Part shown: positions 16,266-25,076 of the stretch, one piece after another | How the letters are laid out: each line of letters opens with the position of its first letter | Position numbering within the stretch: the stretch's first letter is position 1 | Source of the DNA: Akkermansiaceae bacterium | GTDB lineage: Bacteria; Verrucomicrobiota; Verrucomicrobiia; Verrucomicrobiales; Akkermansiaceae | Length of the DNA stretch: 38,747 nt | Assembly: GCA_021733795.1 (NCBI GenBank) | Contig: JAIPKB010000027.1 | Coordinates: 1-38,747 of the forward strand | Direction of reading: 5' to 3' | Translations under genes and position numbers: made by a program | The notes under the pieces: generated by a model | Told to the model about the DNA's origin: nothing | The model's database searches: none | Seen by the model: the letters and a program-made list of their open reading frames with translations, nothing else

Positions 16266-18287
16266 TCAGCGCTCCGGTTCCTTGATCCAAATCGTCATGG
16301 CACCCTGATCGCGGTTCGCCCAGGCGTAGTAGGGGACGGCCGTCAGCTTGACCGGCTGCTGATTGTCATCGAGGCCCTGGCATTGGACCACCGTGATGCC
16401 ACCGAGCAGATCGGGACGATGTTCGGCGCGCAGTCCGGCATTCCGCGGCAGGGTCATCTTGAAGAGGTCGATGTCCTTGTTGTCGACGCCTTCGAGGCAG
16501 TAGACCACCGGGCCGCGCATCAGCGAGACCTTGCCCTTGTCCTCAAGGACCTTCTGGTGGGCATACACCCGGCGGACCGGCATCGGCAGCTCGATTTCCA
16601 CCACGTCACCCGCTTGCCATGACCGCTCCAGGTGGACGTAGCCGTCTTTCGCCGGGGTGGCGTCCGCTGGTTTTCCGTTGACCGTCAGGGTAACGGGAGC
16701 GGCCTTGGGGTCGGCAAAGCGGTAGAGATCGCTGGGGACGGGTTTGCCAAGGGCCCAACCGGGAATGCGCACGCAGAGATCGAACTTGAATGCCTGCTCC
16801 GGGGTGACCGTCAGCGTGACCTTGCCGTCCCAGGGGTAGTTGGTTTCCTGGGCGAACTTCACCGCCTTGCCGTCAGCCATCTTGATGGAAGCTTCACCCG
16901 CCGCGAAGAGGTTGACATATAACTGGTTTTTCCCCTGGGCATAAACCAAGCCACCGACTTGAGGAGTGAACCGTGCCAGATTGGTCGGGCAACATGCCAG
17001 GCCGATCCAAGGACTGCGTTTGCCGCCATCCTTGGACTGCAGGGGGTTCTGATAGAAGAAACTATCGCCGCTGAGCGACATCCCGGAGAGGGCCGCGTTG
17101 TAGAGCACGAGCTCCATGACGTCGGCGTACTTGGCTTCACCCTTGAGCAGGTTCATGCGGTGTTGCCAGAAAACGTGGGCGATGGAAGCACAGGACTCGC
17201 AGTAGGTCTGGTTGGGGAGAAGGTAGGGGTCACCGAATCCCTCGTCCCCGTATTGGGCGGTTCCGATGCCGCCGTTCACATACATCTTGTGGTCCAGCAC
17301 GTCCTGCCAGAGTTTCTCGACGGCCTGCCCGTATGCGGGCGCATCGCTGAAGCGGGCGATGTCGGCCATGGCGGAATAGATATATCCCGCGCGCACCGCG
17401 TGGCCGATCGCTTCGGTTTGCTCGACGAGCGGCTTGTGATCCTGCATCCGGCCGTTGCGTGTCCTGAGTTGCTTGATCCACTCGGGCCGGGATTGGTCGG
17501 CCTCCTCCGCCTCGGGTGCCACGGACGGCTTGGTGGGATCGAAGCGTTTGTGTGCGGTGACATTGTGCTCGCAGCCGCGCTCGTCGAGGAGGAACCGGCA
17601 CAAGTCCAGGTAACGTTGCTCGCCGGTGGCGCGATACAGCTTGATGAGGGCGAGTTCGATTTCCTCGTGGCCGCCGACGTCATGGCGTTTGGCGGGGCCA
17701 AAAATGCTGTCAATGTGGTCGGCAAAGCGTTTTGCCGCGTCGAGCGCCTTGGGGTTGCCGCTGAGCCGGTTGTGCTCGACGGCCAATTCAAAGAAGTGGC
17801 CCGCGTTGTACATCTGGTGCTCCAGACGCAGGTCGGACCATTTCTTCTCCAATCCGTTGACGATGAAATAGGAGATCATGTAGCCGTCCTCTTGCTGGGA
17901 GGCGAGGATCCGGTCGAGAATGCTCTCGACCCGCACGCGCAGTTGCGGGTCGTCGAAGTGCTGCAAGCTGTACATGGCGCCTTCCATCGCCTTGTGGAGG
18001 TCGGAGTCAAAGGCGTGGTGTCCGCGGAGATCACCGTCGAACTTCCCGGCGGCCTTGTCGAAGTTGGTGACGTGGCCGTTGCGTTCGAGGGCATCCAGCG
18101 CGTGGGGGATGGTGGTTTTGTGGTGGATCTCGAGGCGTGGCCCCCAGAATCCGCCGGCGAGTTTCACCTGTTCGTGGCCGACGTTGTCCAGTCCGTGCCG
18201 GGGTGCGATTTCCTCCCCGGGGGAGACATTTGGCAGGCCCAGCGCAAGCACGGCGCATATCAATGATGGTTTCAGATCGTTTTTCAT
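16266..18287 (-). CDS. Secreted GH127 beta-L-arabinofuranosidase
   Basis: This 673-residue protein (DUF1680/GH127) has a Sec signal (SLICAVLALGLPNVSPGE). GH127 enzymes release beta-L-arabinofuranose from plant and algal glycans using a zinc-bound cysteine nucleophile. The expected residues are visible: E349 in DEGFGDPY as the likely acid/base, E364 and C366 in TYCESCASIA, and C432/C433 in LACCPTNLAR as zinc ligands with the nucleophile among them. Length and the C-terminal beta-sandwich (FDLCVRIPGWA, LERSWQAGDVVEIELPMPVR) fit complete family members. It is the last gene of a minus-strand run (esterase, sulfatase, GH127), starting 24 bases after the sulfatase stop, so co-transcription is likely. 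Confidence 0.92.
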   Translation of the reverse strand: MKNDLKPSLICAVLALGLPNVSPGEEIAPRHGLDNVGHEQVKLAGGFWGPRLEIHHKTTIPHALDALERNGHVTNFDKAAGKFDGDLRGHHAFDSDLHKAMEGAMYSLQHFDDPQLRVRVESILDRILASQQEDGYMISYFIVNGLEKKWSDLRLEHQMYNAGHFFELAVEHNRLSGNPKALDAAKRFADHIDSIFGPAKRHDVGGHEEIELALIKLYRATGEQRYLDLCRFLLDERGCEHNVTAHKRFDPTKPSVAPEAEEADQSRPEWIKQLRTRNGRMQDHKPLVEQTEAIGHAVRAGYIYSAMADIARFSDAPAYGQAVEKLWQDVLDHKMYVNGGIGTAQYGDEGFGDPYLLPNQTYCESCASIAHVFWQHRMNLLKGEAKYADVMELVLYNAALSGMSLSGDSFFYQNPLQSKDGGKRSPWIGLACCPTNLARFTPQVGGLVYAQGKNQLYVNLFAAGEASIKMADGKAVKFAQETNYPWDGKVTLTVTPEQAFKFDLCVRIPGWALGKPVPSDLYRFADPKAAPVTLTVNGKPADATPAKDGYVHLERSWQAGDVVEIELPMPVRRVYAHQKVLEDKGKVSLMRGPVVYCLEGVDNKDIDLFKMTLPRNAGLRAEHRPDLLGGITVVQCQGLDDNQQPVKLTAVPYYAWANRDQGAMTIWIKEPER

Positions 18288-18311
18288 GGTTTCGAGGTAA
18301 TGGTTGCTAGA

Positions 18312-19967
18312 TTACGGCTTTTTCGGGTGCTGGTAGTAGGGGGTGATCTTGACGCGTTTTGCCCATTCGGTCCATTTGGCTTCGAGCTTGGTGGCGAGCT
18401 CGGGCATTTCGTTGATCAGGTCTTTCGTTTCGCAGCGGTCATTGGCGATGTTGTAGAGTTCCCATGTCCGTTGCTTGTATCGTTGGTTGCCGCGCACCAG
18501 TTTCCAATCGCCGTCGCGGATGGCGCTGGATTCAAAGTGGTCGAAGCAGAGGGTGCGCGCCGGCAAGGTTTCAGCCCCCTGAAAGACCGGCAGCAGCGAG
18601 GTACCTTCGCTCGGGTTGATGTCGTGGCCATGGAAATGTTGCGGGTATTCGGCACCCGCGGCGTCTTGGATGGTGGGCATGAAGTCGATCAGATGGACCG
18701 GGGTGCGGACCCAGCGGTTGGGTTTGTCGATGCCCTTCGGCCAGTGTGCGATGAGCGGACTGCAGTTTCCGCCTTCGTGATTGAAGTGCTTGTAGAGGCG
18801 CAGGGGAGTGTTGCTGAGGCATGACCAGGCACTGCCGACCGAGTGGTAGGTGCCGGGCCCTCCAATGTGCCGCAGCTGTTCGCCTTCGTGAAGGATGGTT
18901 TTGCCCATGCGGCTGGACTCATCGAATCCGAAAGGTCCCCATTCATAGCAGGCACCGTTGTCACTGGTGAGGAGGATCAGGGTGTTGTCAAGTTCGCCGC
19001 TTGTCTCCAGGAGCTTGATGATCCTGCCGACGCCGCGATCAACGTGTTCGATCATGGCGGCGAAAGTGGCCATGCGGTAGGCGAGGTCTTCCTGGCGGGC
19101 GGCGGGCACATCGTCCCAATCCGGATTGGGTTTGCCGGCGAAGCCGTTGGCGATCTTGTCCTCATCGACGGGGACTTCCGAGAGTGGGGTAAACGACCAG
19201 CTAGCGGTGGCGAGGCCGCTCATTTGCTGGCGCTCGTAGCGTTCCTTGCGCAGTTGATCCCAGCCCTTGCGGTAAGTGTCGAGATAGGTGTCGCGGGTGG
19301 CGGCCGGGGCGTGGAGCGGGAAGTGGGGTGAGGAATGAGCGAGGTAGAGAAAGAAGGGTTGGTCCGGCTTGCGCGGCTTCTTGAGAAATTCGATGGCATA
19401 GGCGTTGAAGGCCTCGGTGGCGTAGAATTCGCCCTCCTCGAACTGGATCTCCGGAGTGCGGTCTGCGGGGAGGCGAATGTAGGCCTGGCGGTTCCATTGG
19501 CGCTGGCTGTGGCCGCGGATGAAGCCGTAGAACTCGTCGAAGCCCCGCATGATCGGGTCTTCAGTGTGACCGACGTGCCACTTGCCAACGGCGTAAGTGG
19601 CGTAGCCGGCGGGTTTCAGGACTTCGGCGAGGGTGACGCATTGTTTATTGAGTCGGTTGAGGTAGGCGGGTCCGCGATGGGCGGATTGGTCGCTGGAGGT
19701 GAAATCGGCGATGCCTGCCTGGTGCGAGTAGAGGCCGGTGAGGAGGGCTGCCCGGGAAGGGCAACAGCGGGCGGAGTTGTAGTTCTGGGTGAAGCGGAGA
19801 CCGTTGGCGGCGAGGCGATCGATATTGGGGGTATGGACTTCGCCACCATAGGCACCGAGGTCCGAGTAGCCCATGTCGTCGAGCAGGATGACGATGATGT
19901 TCGGCTTTTGGGCGAAGCAGGCGGTGCTGAACAGGATGCCAAGGGCGAGGTGGACGAGAGCTTTCAT
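18312..19967 (-). CDS. Secreted arylsulfatase-type sulfatase
   Basis: This 551-residue type I sulfatase has a signal peptide (HLALGILFSTACFAQ). It hydrolyses sulfate esters on carbohydrates. Residue C68 in RCCPSRAALLTG is the cysteine to be converted to formylglycine. The metal-site and substrate motifs IVILLDDMGYSDLGAYGG, VGKWHVGH and LTSDNGA are intact, so the enzyme should be active if a maturase exists elsewhere. It sits between the SGNH esterase and GH127 on the same strand, which suggests a substrate that is both sulfated and acetylated and carries arabinose. The C-terminus (DWKLVRGNQRYKQRTWELYN) is complete. Confidence 0.93.
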   Translation of the reverse strand: MKALVHLALGILFSTACFAQKPNIIVILLDDMGYSDLGAYGGEVHTPNIDRLAANGLRFTQNYNSARCCPSRAALLTGLYSHQAGIADFTSSDQSAHRGPAYLNRLNKQCVTLAEVLKPAGYATYAVGKWHVGHTEDPIMRGFDEFYGFIRGHSQRQWNRQAYIRLPADRTPEIQFEEGEFYATEAFNAYAIEFLKKPRKPDQPFFLYLAHSSPHFPLHAPAATRDTYLDTYRKGWDQLRKERYERQQMSGLATASWSFTPLSEVPVDEDKIANGFAGKPNPDWDDVPAARQEDLAYRMATFAAMIEHVDRGVGRIIKLLETSGELDNTLILLTSDNGACYEWGPFGFDESSRMGKTILHEGEQLRHIGGPGTYHSVGSAWSCLSNTPLRLYKHFNHEGGNCSPLIAHWPKGIDKPNRWVRTPVHLIDFMPTIQDAAGAEYPQHFHGHDINPSEGTSLLPVFQGAETLPARTLCFDHFESSAIRDGDWKLVRGNQRYKQRTWELYNIANDRCETKDLINEMPELATKLEAKWTEWAKRVKITPYYQHPKKP

Positions 19968-20124
19968 GGATGATCAGGGATGGAAACGGGGTTCGGATGG
20001 CGGATCCGACCGATTGGAGGATGCCCCTCCGAGCGTATTTCGTGCTTCATCTTAAACGTCTGATGGCAAGGGATCAAGAGTCAGATGGGGGCGCGCTTGA
20101 CCCCGAGCCATTCTCATCCGTCCG

Positions 20125-21078
20125 CTATTTTTGGCCAGGTGCCGAGAGGAGGGTCTTCATTCCCTGGCCGAGGGCATCGCCGACGAGGAAATAGCTTTCG
20201 GCGTTGCCATACCAGTGGTGGCCGTGCCCGGTATTGGGTGACAACTTGGGAGGGCGGGCGAAATCATGGGTCATGACAAACAAGGCGTTGTCGATTTTTG
20301 CCGCGCCACTTTTCTGGGCGTCGCGGAATTCCTGCATGTTGCTCCCCGCCTTTGCGACACCGTCATTTCCCAATTCACCAATGACGATGGGAAGCCCGGG
20401 CGCATTGAATTCCTTGCGGACATCCTTGGCCAGGTTGACCAGGTTCCCGGCGTATTCGGGGATCGCCGGCCCGGTGCACATGTCATTCCAGCCCTGCATC
20501 CAGACAAAGCCCCGGAGCTGGTATTCCCGGTCCCCGAGCGCCTTCAGGGCATCGTGGATTTCCTGGATCATCTGGGTGTAATAGGGCCCGGTTTCACCAC
20601 CCGAACTTGGAGGCCGGAAATCAACGTACAGGCTCTTGCCGCCCCAGGCGGTCTTGATGAGCAGGACCGGTTCCTCGAGAAAATCGCCCATCACATGGCC
20701 AAACTGGAGTTCGGGGCCGATGTGGCTGCTCTGTCCGTAACCGGTGTAGCCGATGGTCAAGCCGCCTTTGCGCACCGTGCCTTTCGCCTTGAAACTGATA
20801 TCGACATCGTCCCTGACCACCCATTTTCCGTTGGCATCCTTGAGATGCTTCATTTTGTCTTTGCTGGCGGAATGCGCCATCGACCAGACCAGATTCCCCT
20901 TGCCGCCATTGTAGTGTTCCGGGTGGTCCAACGAAACGACTCCCTGGCCCTCCATGTTGGACTGGCCGGCGAGGATGAAGACCTGCAGCGGCTTGGCCTC
21001 CGCTGCGGCATTGCAGGCGCATCCGGTGATCGCCAGGGCGGCCAGCGCCCATACGGTTGTGTTTTTGTGGTTTGTCAT
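20125..21078 (-). CDS. SGNH carbohydrate acetylesterase (SASA domain)
   Basis: The 317-residue protein belongs to the sialate O-acetylesterase-like SGNH family (PF03629). Catalytic S40 lies in the block I motif ILAGQSNMEGQG, a WMQGWND block follows, and the likely catalytic histidine is in the HGHHWYGN block (about H287/H288). Members deacetylate sugars such as xylose- or sialic-acid-type residues. The N-terminus has a lipobox-like ITGC (C20), so it may be a lipoprotein rather than freely secreted. It is the first gene of the minus-strand run with sulfatase and GH127. A fragment resembling its C-terminus lies just upstream (21147-21179). Confidence 0.88.
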   Translation of the reverse strand: MTNHKNTTVWALAALAITGCACNAAAEAKPLQVFILAGQSNMEGQGVVSLDHPEHYNGGKGNLVWSMAHSASKDKMKHLKDANGKWVVRDDVDISFKAKGTVRKGGLTIGYTGYGQSSHIGPELQFGHVMGDFLEEPVLLIKTAWGGKSLYVDFRPPSSGGETGPYYTQMIQEIHDALKALGDREYQLRGFVWMQGWNDMCTGPAIPEYAGNLVNLAKDVRKEFNAPGLPIVIGELGNDGVAKAGSNMQEFRDAQKSGAAKIDNALFVMTHDFARPPKLSPNTGHGHHWYGNAESYFLVGDALGQGMKTLLSAPGQK

Positions 21079-21146
21079 AAGCGGAGTGGAGCGGCGTTAC
21101 GGTCCACGGCTCGGGATCCTTTCATCCCGGACAAGGCGGGGGAAAC

Positions 21147-21179
21147 GAGAGGAGAGTTTTTATTCCCTCCCCAAGGGCA
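21147..21179 (-). pseudogene. Remnant of an SGNH esterase paralogue C-terminus
   Basis: These 33 bases match the 3' end of the neighbouring esterase gene (20144-20176) at 27 of 33 positions and encode ALGEGIKTLLS against ALGQGMKTLLS. The open frame extends upstream to about 21307 but lacks any other esterase motif. It looks like the last piece of a tandem paralogue whose body has been lost. Confidence 0.4.
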
Positions 21180-21349
21180 GGCAACTCGTTGCCGGTGACA
21201 AAGGCATTGACTAAGACCGTCAATTTGGAGCATTTTACCGGGTCTTGAAGCTCCCCGGTGGCTTCAATGCCGTCCCGGACAAGGTATTTATTGTTGCGCT
21301 GGCCCAAGCCCCTTGACCTTCCCTAACCACCAGGCCAACCCCACCCGAT

Positions 21350-21547
21350 ATGAGCACAGACATCAAACGCCGCAGCTTCCTTCGAGGCGCGCTGGCCGCA
21401 TCGGCGGCGGGCATCGCCCCGTTCAACATCCCCCGGGCCGGGCCGTCCCCGAACCGCAAACTCAACATCGCCTGCATCGGCGTCGGTGGCCGCGGGGCGG
21501 GCGTGGCCGCGGGCATGGCGGGCGGCGATAGCCCCACCAACGACTAA
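21350..21547 (+). pseudogene. Gfo/Idh/MocA oxidoreductase, N-terminal remnant
   Basis: The 65-residue frame starts with a twin-arginine signal (RRSFLRGALAASAAG) followed by the first Rossmann strand and glycine loop of an exported Gfo/Idh/MocA dehydrogenase (LNIACIGVGGRGAG). It then stops after only seven further residues (GDSPTND). Family members have about 430 residues. The catalytic EKP motif and the C-terminal domain are absent, so no enzyme can be made. The ending may be the extreme C-terminus of the original gene joined by an internal deletion, or random sequence. Confidence 0.7.
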
Positions 21548-21549
21548 CC

Positions 21550-21792
21550 ATGAAGCTCATTTCGACCCTCACCGCCATCCTAACGGCCGCCGCCGCCGCG
21601 GTTTCTGCCACCGCAGCCCCGAACGTCCTTTTCATCGCCGTTGACGACCTGCGGCCGGAACTCGGCTGCTACGGCGCGGACTACGCACAGACACCCCACC
21701 TCGACACCTTCGCGAAGACCGCCGTCACCGTCGAAAACATCGCCGGGGCACATCCCGACATCGTCGAAAGACTGTCGGCGGCGATCCGCTAG
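21550..21792 (+). pseudogene. Sulfatase reduced to its two ends
   Basis: The 80-residue frame begins as a normal secreted sulfatase: signal peptide, then [20 protein letters not shown] with the metal-binding aspartates and [16 protein letters not shown]. It passes directly into what looks like a sulfatase C-terminus ([17 protein letters not shown]). The C-x-P-S-R active-site segment and about 380 residues are missing. The join falls at an EN dipeptide commonly found in both flanking parts, consistent with recombination at a micro-homology. The start lies 2 bases after the Gfo remnant. Confidence 0.7.
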
Positions 21793-21815
21793 CGGCCCTG
21801 CTGTTCCTCTCTGAA

Positions 21816-21869
21816 GGGAGGCGAGACACCTCCCAGACGGCCTGTGGCGAGACGCCACAGCCACGAGAC
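21816..21869. terminator. Clustered hairpins sharing CGAGAC
   Basis: Two inverted repeats, GGGAGG/CCTCCC (21816-21834) and CTGTGGCG/CGCCACAG (21842-21860), are followed by a third CGAGAC at 21864. Stems differ, but each copy holds the same CGAGAC at or beside the loop. They lie between convergent genes and may act as a bidirectional terminator, or belong to a repeat family. Confidence 0.5.
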
Positions 21870-21886
21870 GGGGGCCGCCACCAGGC

Positions 21887-22555
21887 CTAAAGTCCCTTGA
21901 AGCCATGGTATTCCTGATAAGTGCCGGTGGGCACCGGCACGGTGCGCCATTCACGGTTGAGCCGCCGGTATTTGACGATAAACTGGGTGGGATCCGCCCA
22001 GTTGGTCAAATCCGCGGCCACACTGCTGCGCTGCATGCCGATGCTGAGGTTGTGCCTGACCTCGAAATGAAGGTGGACCGGATACATCCCGCGGTTGCCC
22101 CCCATCGTGCCGACTTGCTGGCCGCGTTTCACGTGGGCTCCCACCTTGGTTTTGATGGCGAGCAGGTGACCGTAGAGCGAGTCACAATATTTCACCTGGC
22201 CATTGGCCGGATCACGGTAGGCGTGACGGATGATGACCACATTGCCCCAGCCGGATTTTATATCGTAGGCAAAGGTGACGATGCCGTCGCCCATCGCGTA
22301 GATCGGATCGCCGCTGTCGCTGTCGCCCCCGGCCCGGCCGTTCCAATCCTCGCCGAAATGCTGGGGTGAGCGCAGCCGCAAGCCGCGGGCCTTATAGTAA
22401 CCCGCCGCATCCGGCTTGCCCACCGGGTAGTCGAAACCATCGGCCAATTTGATCTTCTCCGCCCCCCGGGCCTGCGGCAGACCCCACCCGACCAGCAGCA
22501 ACAAGGCCGCCAGCAACAACAGGGTCAGAGGGTTCACAGCACGTGCACGGATCAT
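21887..22555 (-). CDS. Secreted M23-family metallopeptidase
   Basis: From the ATG at 22555 the 222-residue protein has a signal peptide or anchor (LTLLLLAALLLLVGWGL). The zinc peptidase core follows: HFGEDWNG supplies the HxxxD ligands, DGIVTFAYD and GNVVIIRHAY form the lysostaphin-like sheet, and VHLHFEVRH supplies the HxH ligand/catalytic pair. M23 enzymes cut peptidoglycan cross-bridges or act as cell-wall regulators. Length is at the short end, with no LysM or coiled-coil targeting domain. The frame is open 37 codons further upstream, but the signal peptide fixes the start. It is a monocistronic gene, convergent with the sulfatase remnant. Confidence 0.9.
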   Translation of the reverse strand: MIRARAVNPLTLLLLAALLLLVGWGLPQARGAEKIKLADGFDYPVGKPDAAGYYKARGLRLRSPQHFGEDWNGRAGGDSDSGDPIYAMGDGIVTFAYDIKSGWGNVVIIRHAYRDPANGQVKYCDSLYGHLLAIKTKVGAHVKRGQQVGTMGGNRGMYPVHLHFEVRHNLSIGMQRSSVAADLTNWADPTQFIVKYRRLNREWRTVPVPTGTYQEYHGFKGL

Positions 22556-22864
22556 GCTCAAGGGGGCGGATGGTCGCCCAAGCCATCCTCCCCCGCAAGT
22601 TAAAAACGTCTTGTTGAATATCAGGAAAACTGAGAAGCTGTCTGAAAAAGGCACGAGCGCGGTCATTCTGAACGCTGCCCCGGGCGGACATTTTGTCCGC
22701 CCTGCGATCCTGTAGTGGCGTTACCGCCGACAGAATGTCGGCTAGACTCAGTCGAGAGGATATCGACGCCCCTCGTTTTCCAGACAGCCTCTGCTCCTAC
22801 CGCGCTGAGCGCAGGCTGAGCCCAGGCTTGCCAGCCGCCGCTCGAGCAGCCAGCATCCGCCGCC
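22556..22864. repeat. Intergenic hairpin cluster
   Basis: There is no gene between the divergent M23 and dtd genes. Two strong hairpins stand close together: GGGCGGACA/TGTCCGCCC (22682-22702, 3-nt loop) and GCCGACA/TGTCGGC (22726-22742, 3-nt loop). A weaker GGCG/CGCC pair lies between them. They may be REP-like elements or regulatory structures in the dtd leader. Confidence 0.55.
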
Positions 22865-23317
<453 letters not shown>

Positions 23318-23360
23318 GTTCTGGTGCTCGTGCTCTGAACGCAGGACACGACCTCCAATT

Positions 23361-23720
23361 GTGGGCGACCTCAGAGACTGGAACTTCAACTGTCTGACTT
23401 CGGTGGCCGCCCTTGGCTTCGGCGACATTCCCCCCAGCGCATTTTTCGAAGCTCTGCAGCTGGTTGCCACGAATGGCTGGGTGGCCCTCAACCTCAAGGA
23501 GACCTTCCTCGATCACTCGGATGGCTCGGGTTTCTCCACGTTTATCCGTGAACTGATCTTCTCCAAATATCTCGATATTTATCAGCTCGAGCGCTACACG
23601 CATCGCTTCTCCATGGAGGGGGTTCCGCTGAAATATTACGCCCTTATCGGCCGCGTCGCGGCACCGATTCCTGATGATTTCCTCGATGGATGTGGCATTG
23701 AACAGCTGCCCGTATTGTGA
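23361..23720 (+). pseudogene. SAM-dependent methyltransferase, C-terminal fragment
   Basis: The 119-residue frame matches only the rear half of a class I methyltransferase: LTSVAALGFGDIPPSAFFEAL, then a GWVALNLKETFL strand, then IYQLERYTHRFSMEGVP and YYALIGR at the end. The SAM-binding glycine motif (E/DxGxGxG) and the first strands are missing. The frame is open upstream without a credible start; the GTG at 23361 is only formal. It is best seen as a 5'-truncated gene, either a deletion remnant or a join error. Confidence 0.65.
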
Positions 23721-23863
23721 CGTCGGAAGAAGGCCTTAGGCTGCCAAGACTGCGCCGGCTGTTGGCCTGTTGATCTTGATCCTTGACACTCCCCGGCGCA
23801 TCCGCTACCCCGCCGTCCACCCGCCTCCAGCAGGCTTCAACACAACTATCCCCAGTTCCCACC

Positions 23864-24961
23864 ATGTCCCTGACCATCAAACCGACATCCGCCTGTGCCT
23901 TCGACCAAATCTCGCTCGGCGAAATCATGTTGCGCCTCGATCCCGGTGAAGGCCGGATCCGCAACGCCCGCTCGTTCACCGCATGGGAGGGCGGCGGCGA
24001 ATACAATACCTCCCGCGGCCTGCGGAAATGCTTCGGTTATAAAACCGCCGTCTGCACCGCGCTGGTGGACAACGAAATCGGCCACCTCATCGAGGATTTC
24101 ATCATGCAGGGCGGCGTCGCCACCGATTTCATCCAGTGGCGGGCCGACGACGGCATCGGCCGGACCGTTCGCAACGGCCTCAATTTCACCGAGCGCGGCT
24201 TCGGGATCCGCGGTGCCGTAGGCAACCCGGACCGCGGCAATACGGCCACCTCCCAACTGAAACCCGGAGACATCGACTTCGATCACATCTTCGGCACCCT
24301 GGGCGTCCGCTGGTTCCACACCGGCGGGATCTTCGCCGCCCTCTCGGAAACCACCGCCGCGCTGACCGTGGAGGCGGTCAAGGCCGCCAACAAGTACGGC
24401 ACCATCGTTTCCTACGACCTCAACTACCGCCCGTCACTCTGGAAAACCATCGGCGGCCTGGAGAAAGCCCGCGAAGTCAACCGCGAGATCGCCCGCTACG
24501 TGGACGTGATGATCGGCAACGAGGAGGATTTCACCGCCTCGCTCGGGTTCGAGGTGGAGGGCGTGGACCACAATATCTCGAAGATCGAAAACGACGCCTT
24601 CAAGCGCATGATCGAAACCGCGGTGAAGGAATTCCCCAACTTCAAGGTGGCCGCCACCACCCTGCGCGGCGTCATCACTGCCACCGTCAACGACTGGTCC
24701 GCCATCCTCTGGCACGACGGCAGCTTCTATGAAAGCCGCGCCTATCCCGCCCTGGAGATCCTCGACCGCGTTGGCGGCGGTGACTCGTTTGCCTCCGGCG
24801 TACAGTTCGGCTTCATGGAGTTCAACGACCCCCGCAAGGCGGTCGAATACGGTGCCGCCCACGGTGCCCTGGCCTCCACCACCCCCGGCGACACCTCCAT
24901 GGCCACCCGCAAGGAAGTGGAAAAACAAATCGCCGGCGGTGGTGCCCGGGTGGTCCGCTGA
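23864..24961 (+). CDS. kdgK: 2-keto-3-deoxygluconate kinase, PfkB family
   Basis: The 365-residue cytoplasmic kinase phosphorylates KDG from uronate breakdown, giving KDPG. Visible PfkB features are the substrate region SLGEIMLRLDPGEGRIRNA with EGGGEYNTSRGL, the strand VSYDLNYRPSLW, and the C-terminal signature DRVGGGDSFASG with the catalytic base D307. NYRPSLW is typical of KDG kinases among PfkB proteins. Start chosen at the ATG at 23864, because the upstream 27 codons lack conservation features. The gene fits the local theme of polysaccharides containing uronic acids. KDPG aldolase is not in the window. Confidence 0.88.
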   Translation: MSLTIKPTSACAFDQISLGEIMLRLDPGEGRIRNARSFTAWEGGGEYNTSRGLRKCFGYKTAVCTALVDNEIGHLIEDFIMQGGVATDFIQWRADDGIGRTVRNGLNFTERGFGIRGAVGNPDRGNTATSQLKPGDIDFDHIFGTLGVRWFHTGGIFAALSETTAALTVEAVKAANKYGTIVSYDLNYRPSLWKTIGGLEKAREVNREIARYVDVMIGNEEDFTASLGFEVEGVDHNISKIENDAFKRMIETAVKEFPNFKVAATTLRGVITATVNDWSAILWHDGSFYESRAYPALEILDRVGGGDSFASGVQFGFMEFNDPRKAVEYGAAHGALASTTPGDTSMATRKEVEKQIAGGGARVVR

Positions 24962-25076
24962 CGGGCACCGCCCGGATTGATGGGGTTGTATGCCGTTTCC
25001 GAACCAGCGAAGATTACCCCGGGGGAAAGCGTAAGTTCGGTGGCTCAGGTGACTGACCGCTGGCATCCACTGCGGC

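Noticed and set aside
16959..18266. 435-codon plus-strand open frame
   Set aside because: Shadow of the GH127 gene, whose zinc and catalytic motifs are on the minus strand.
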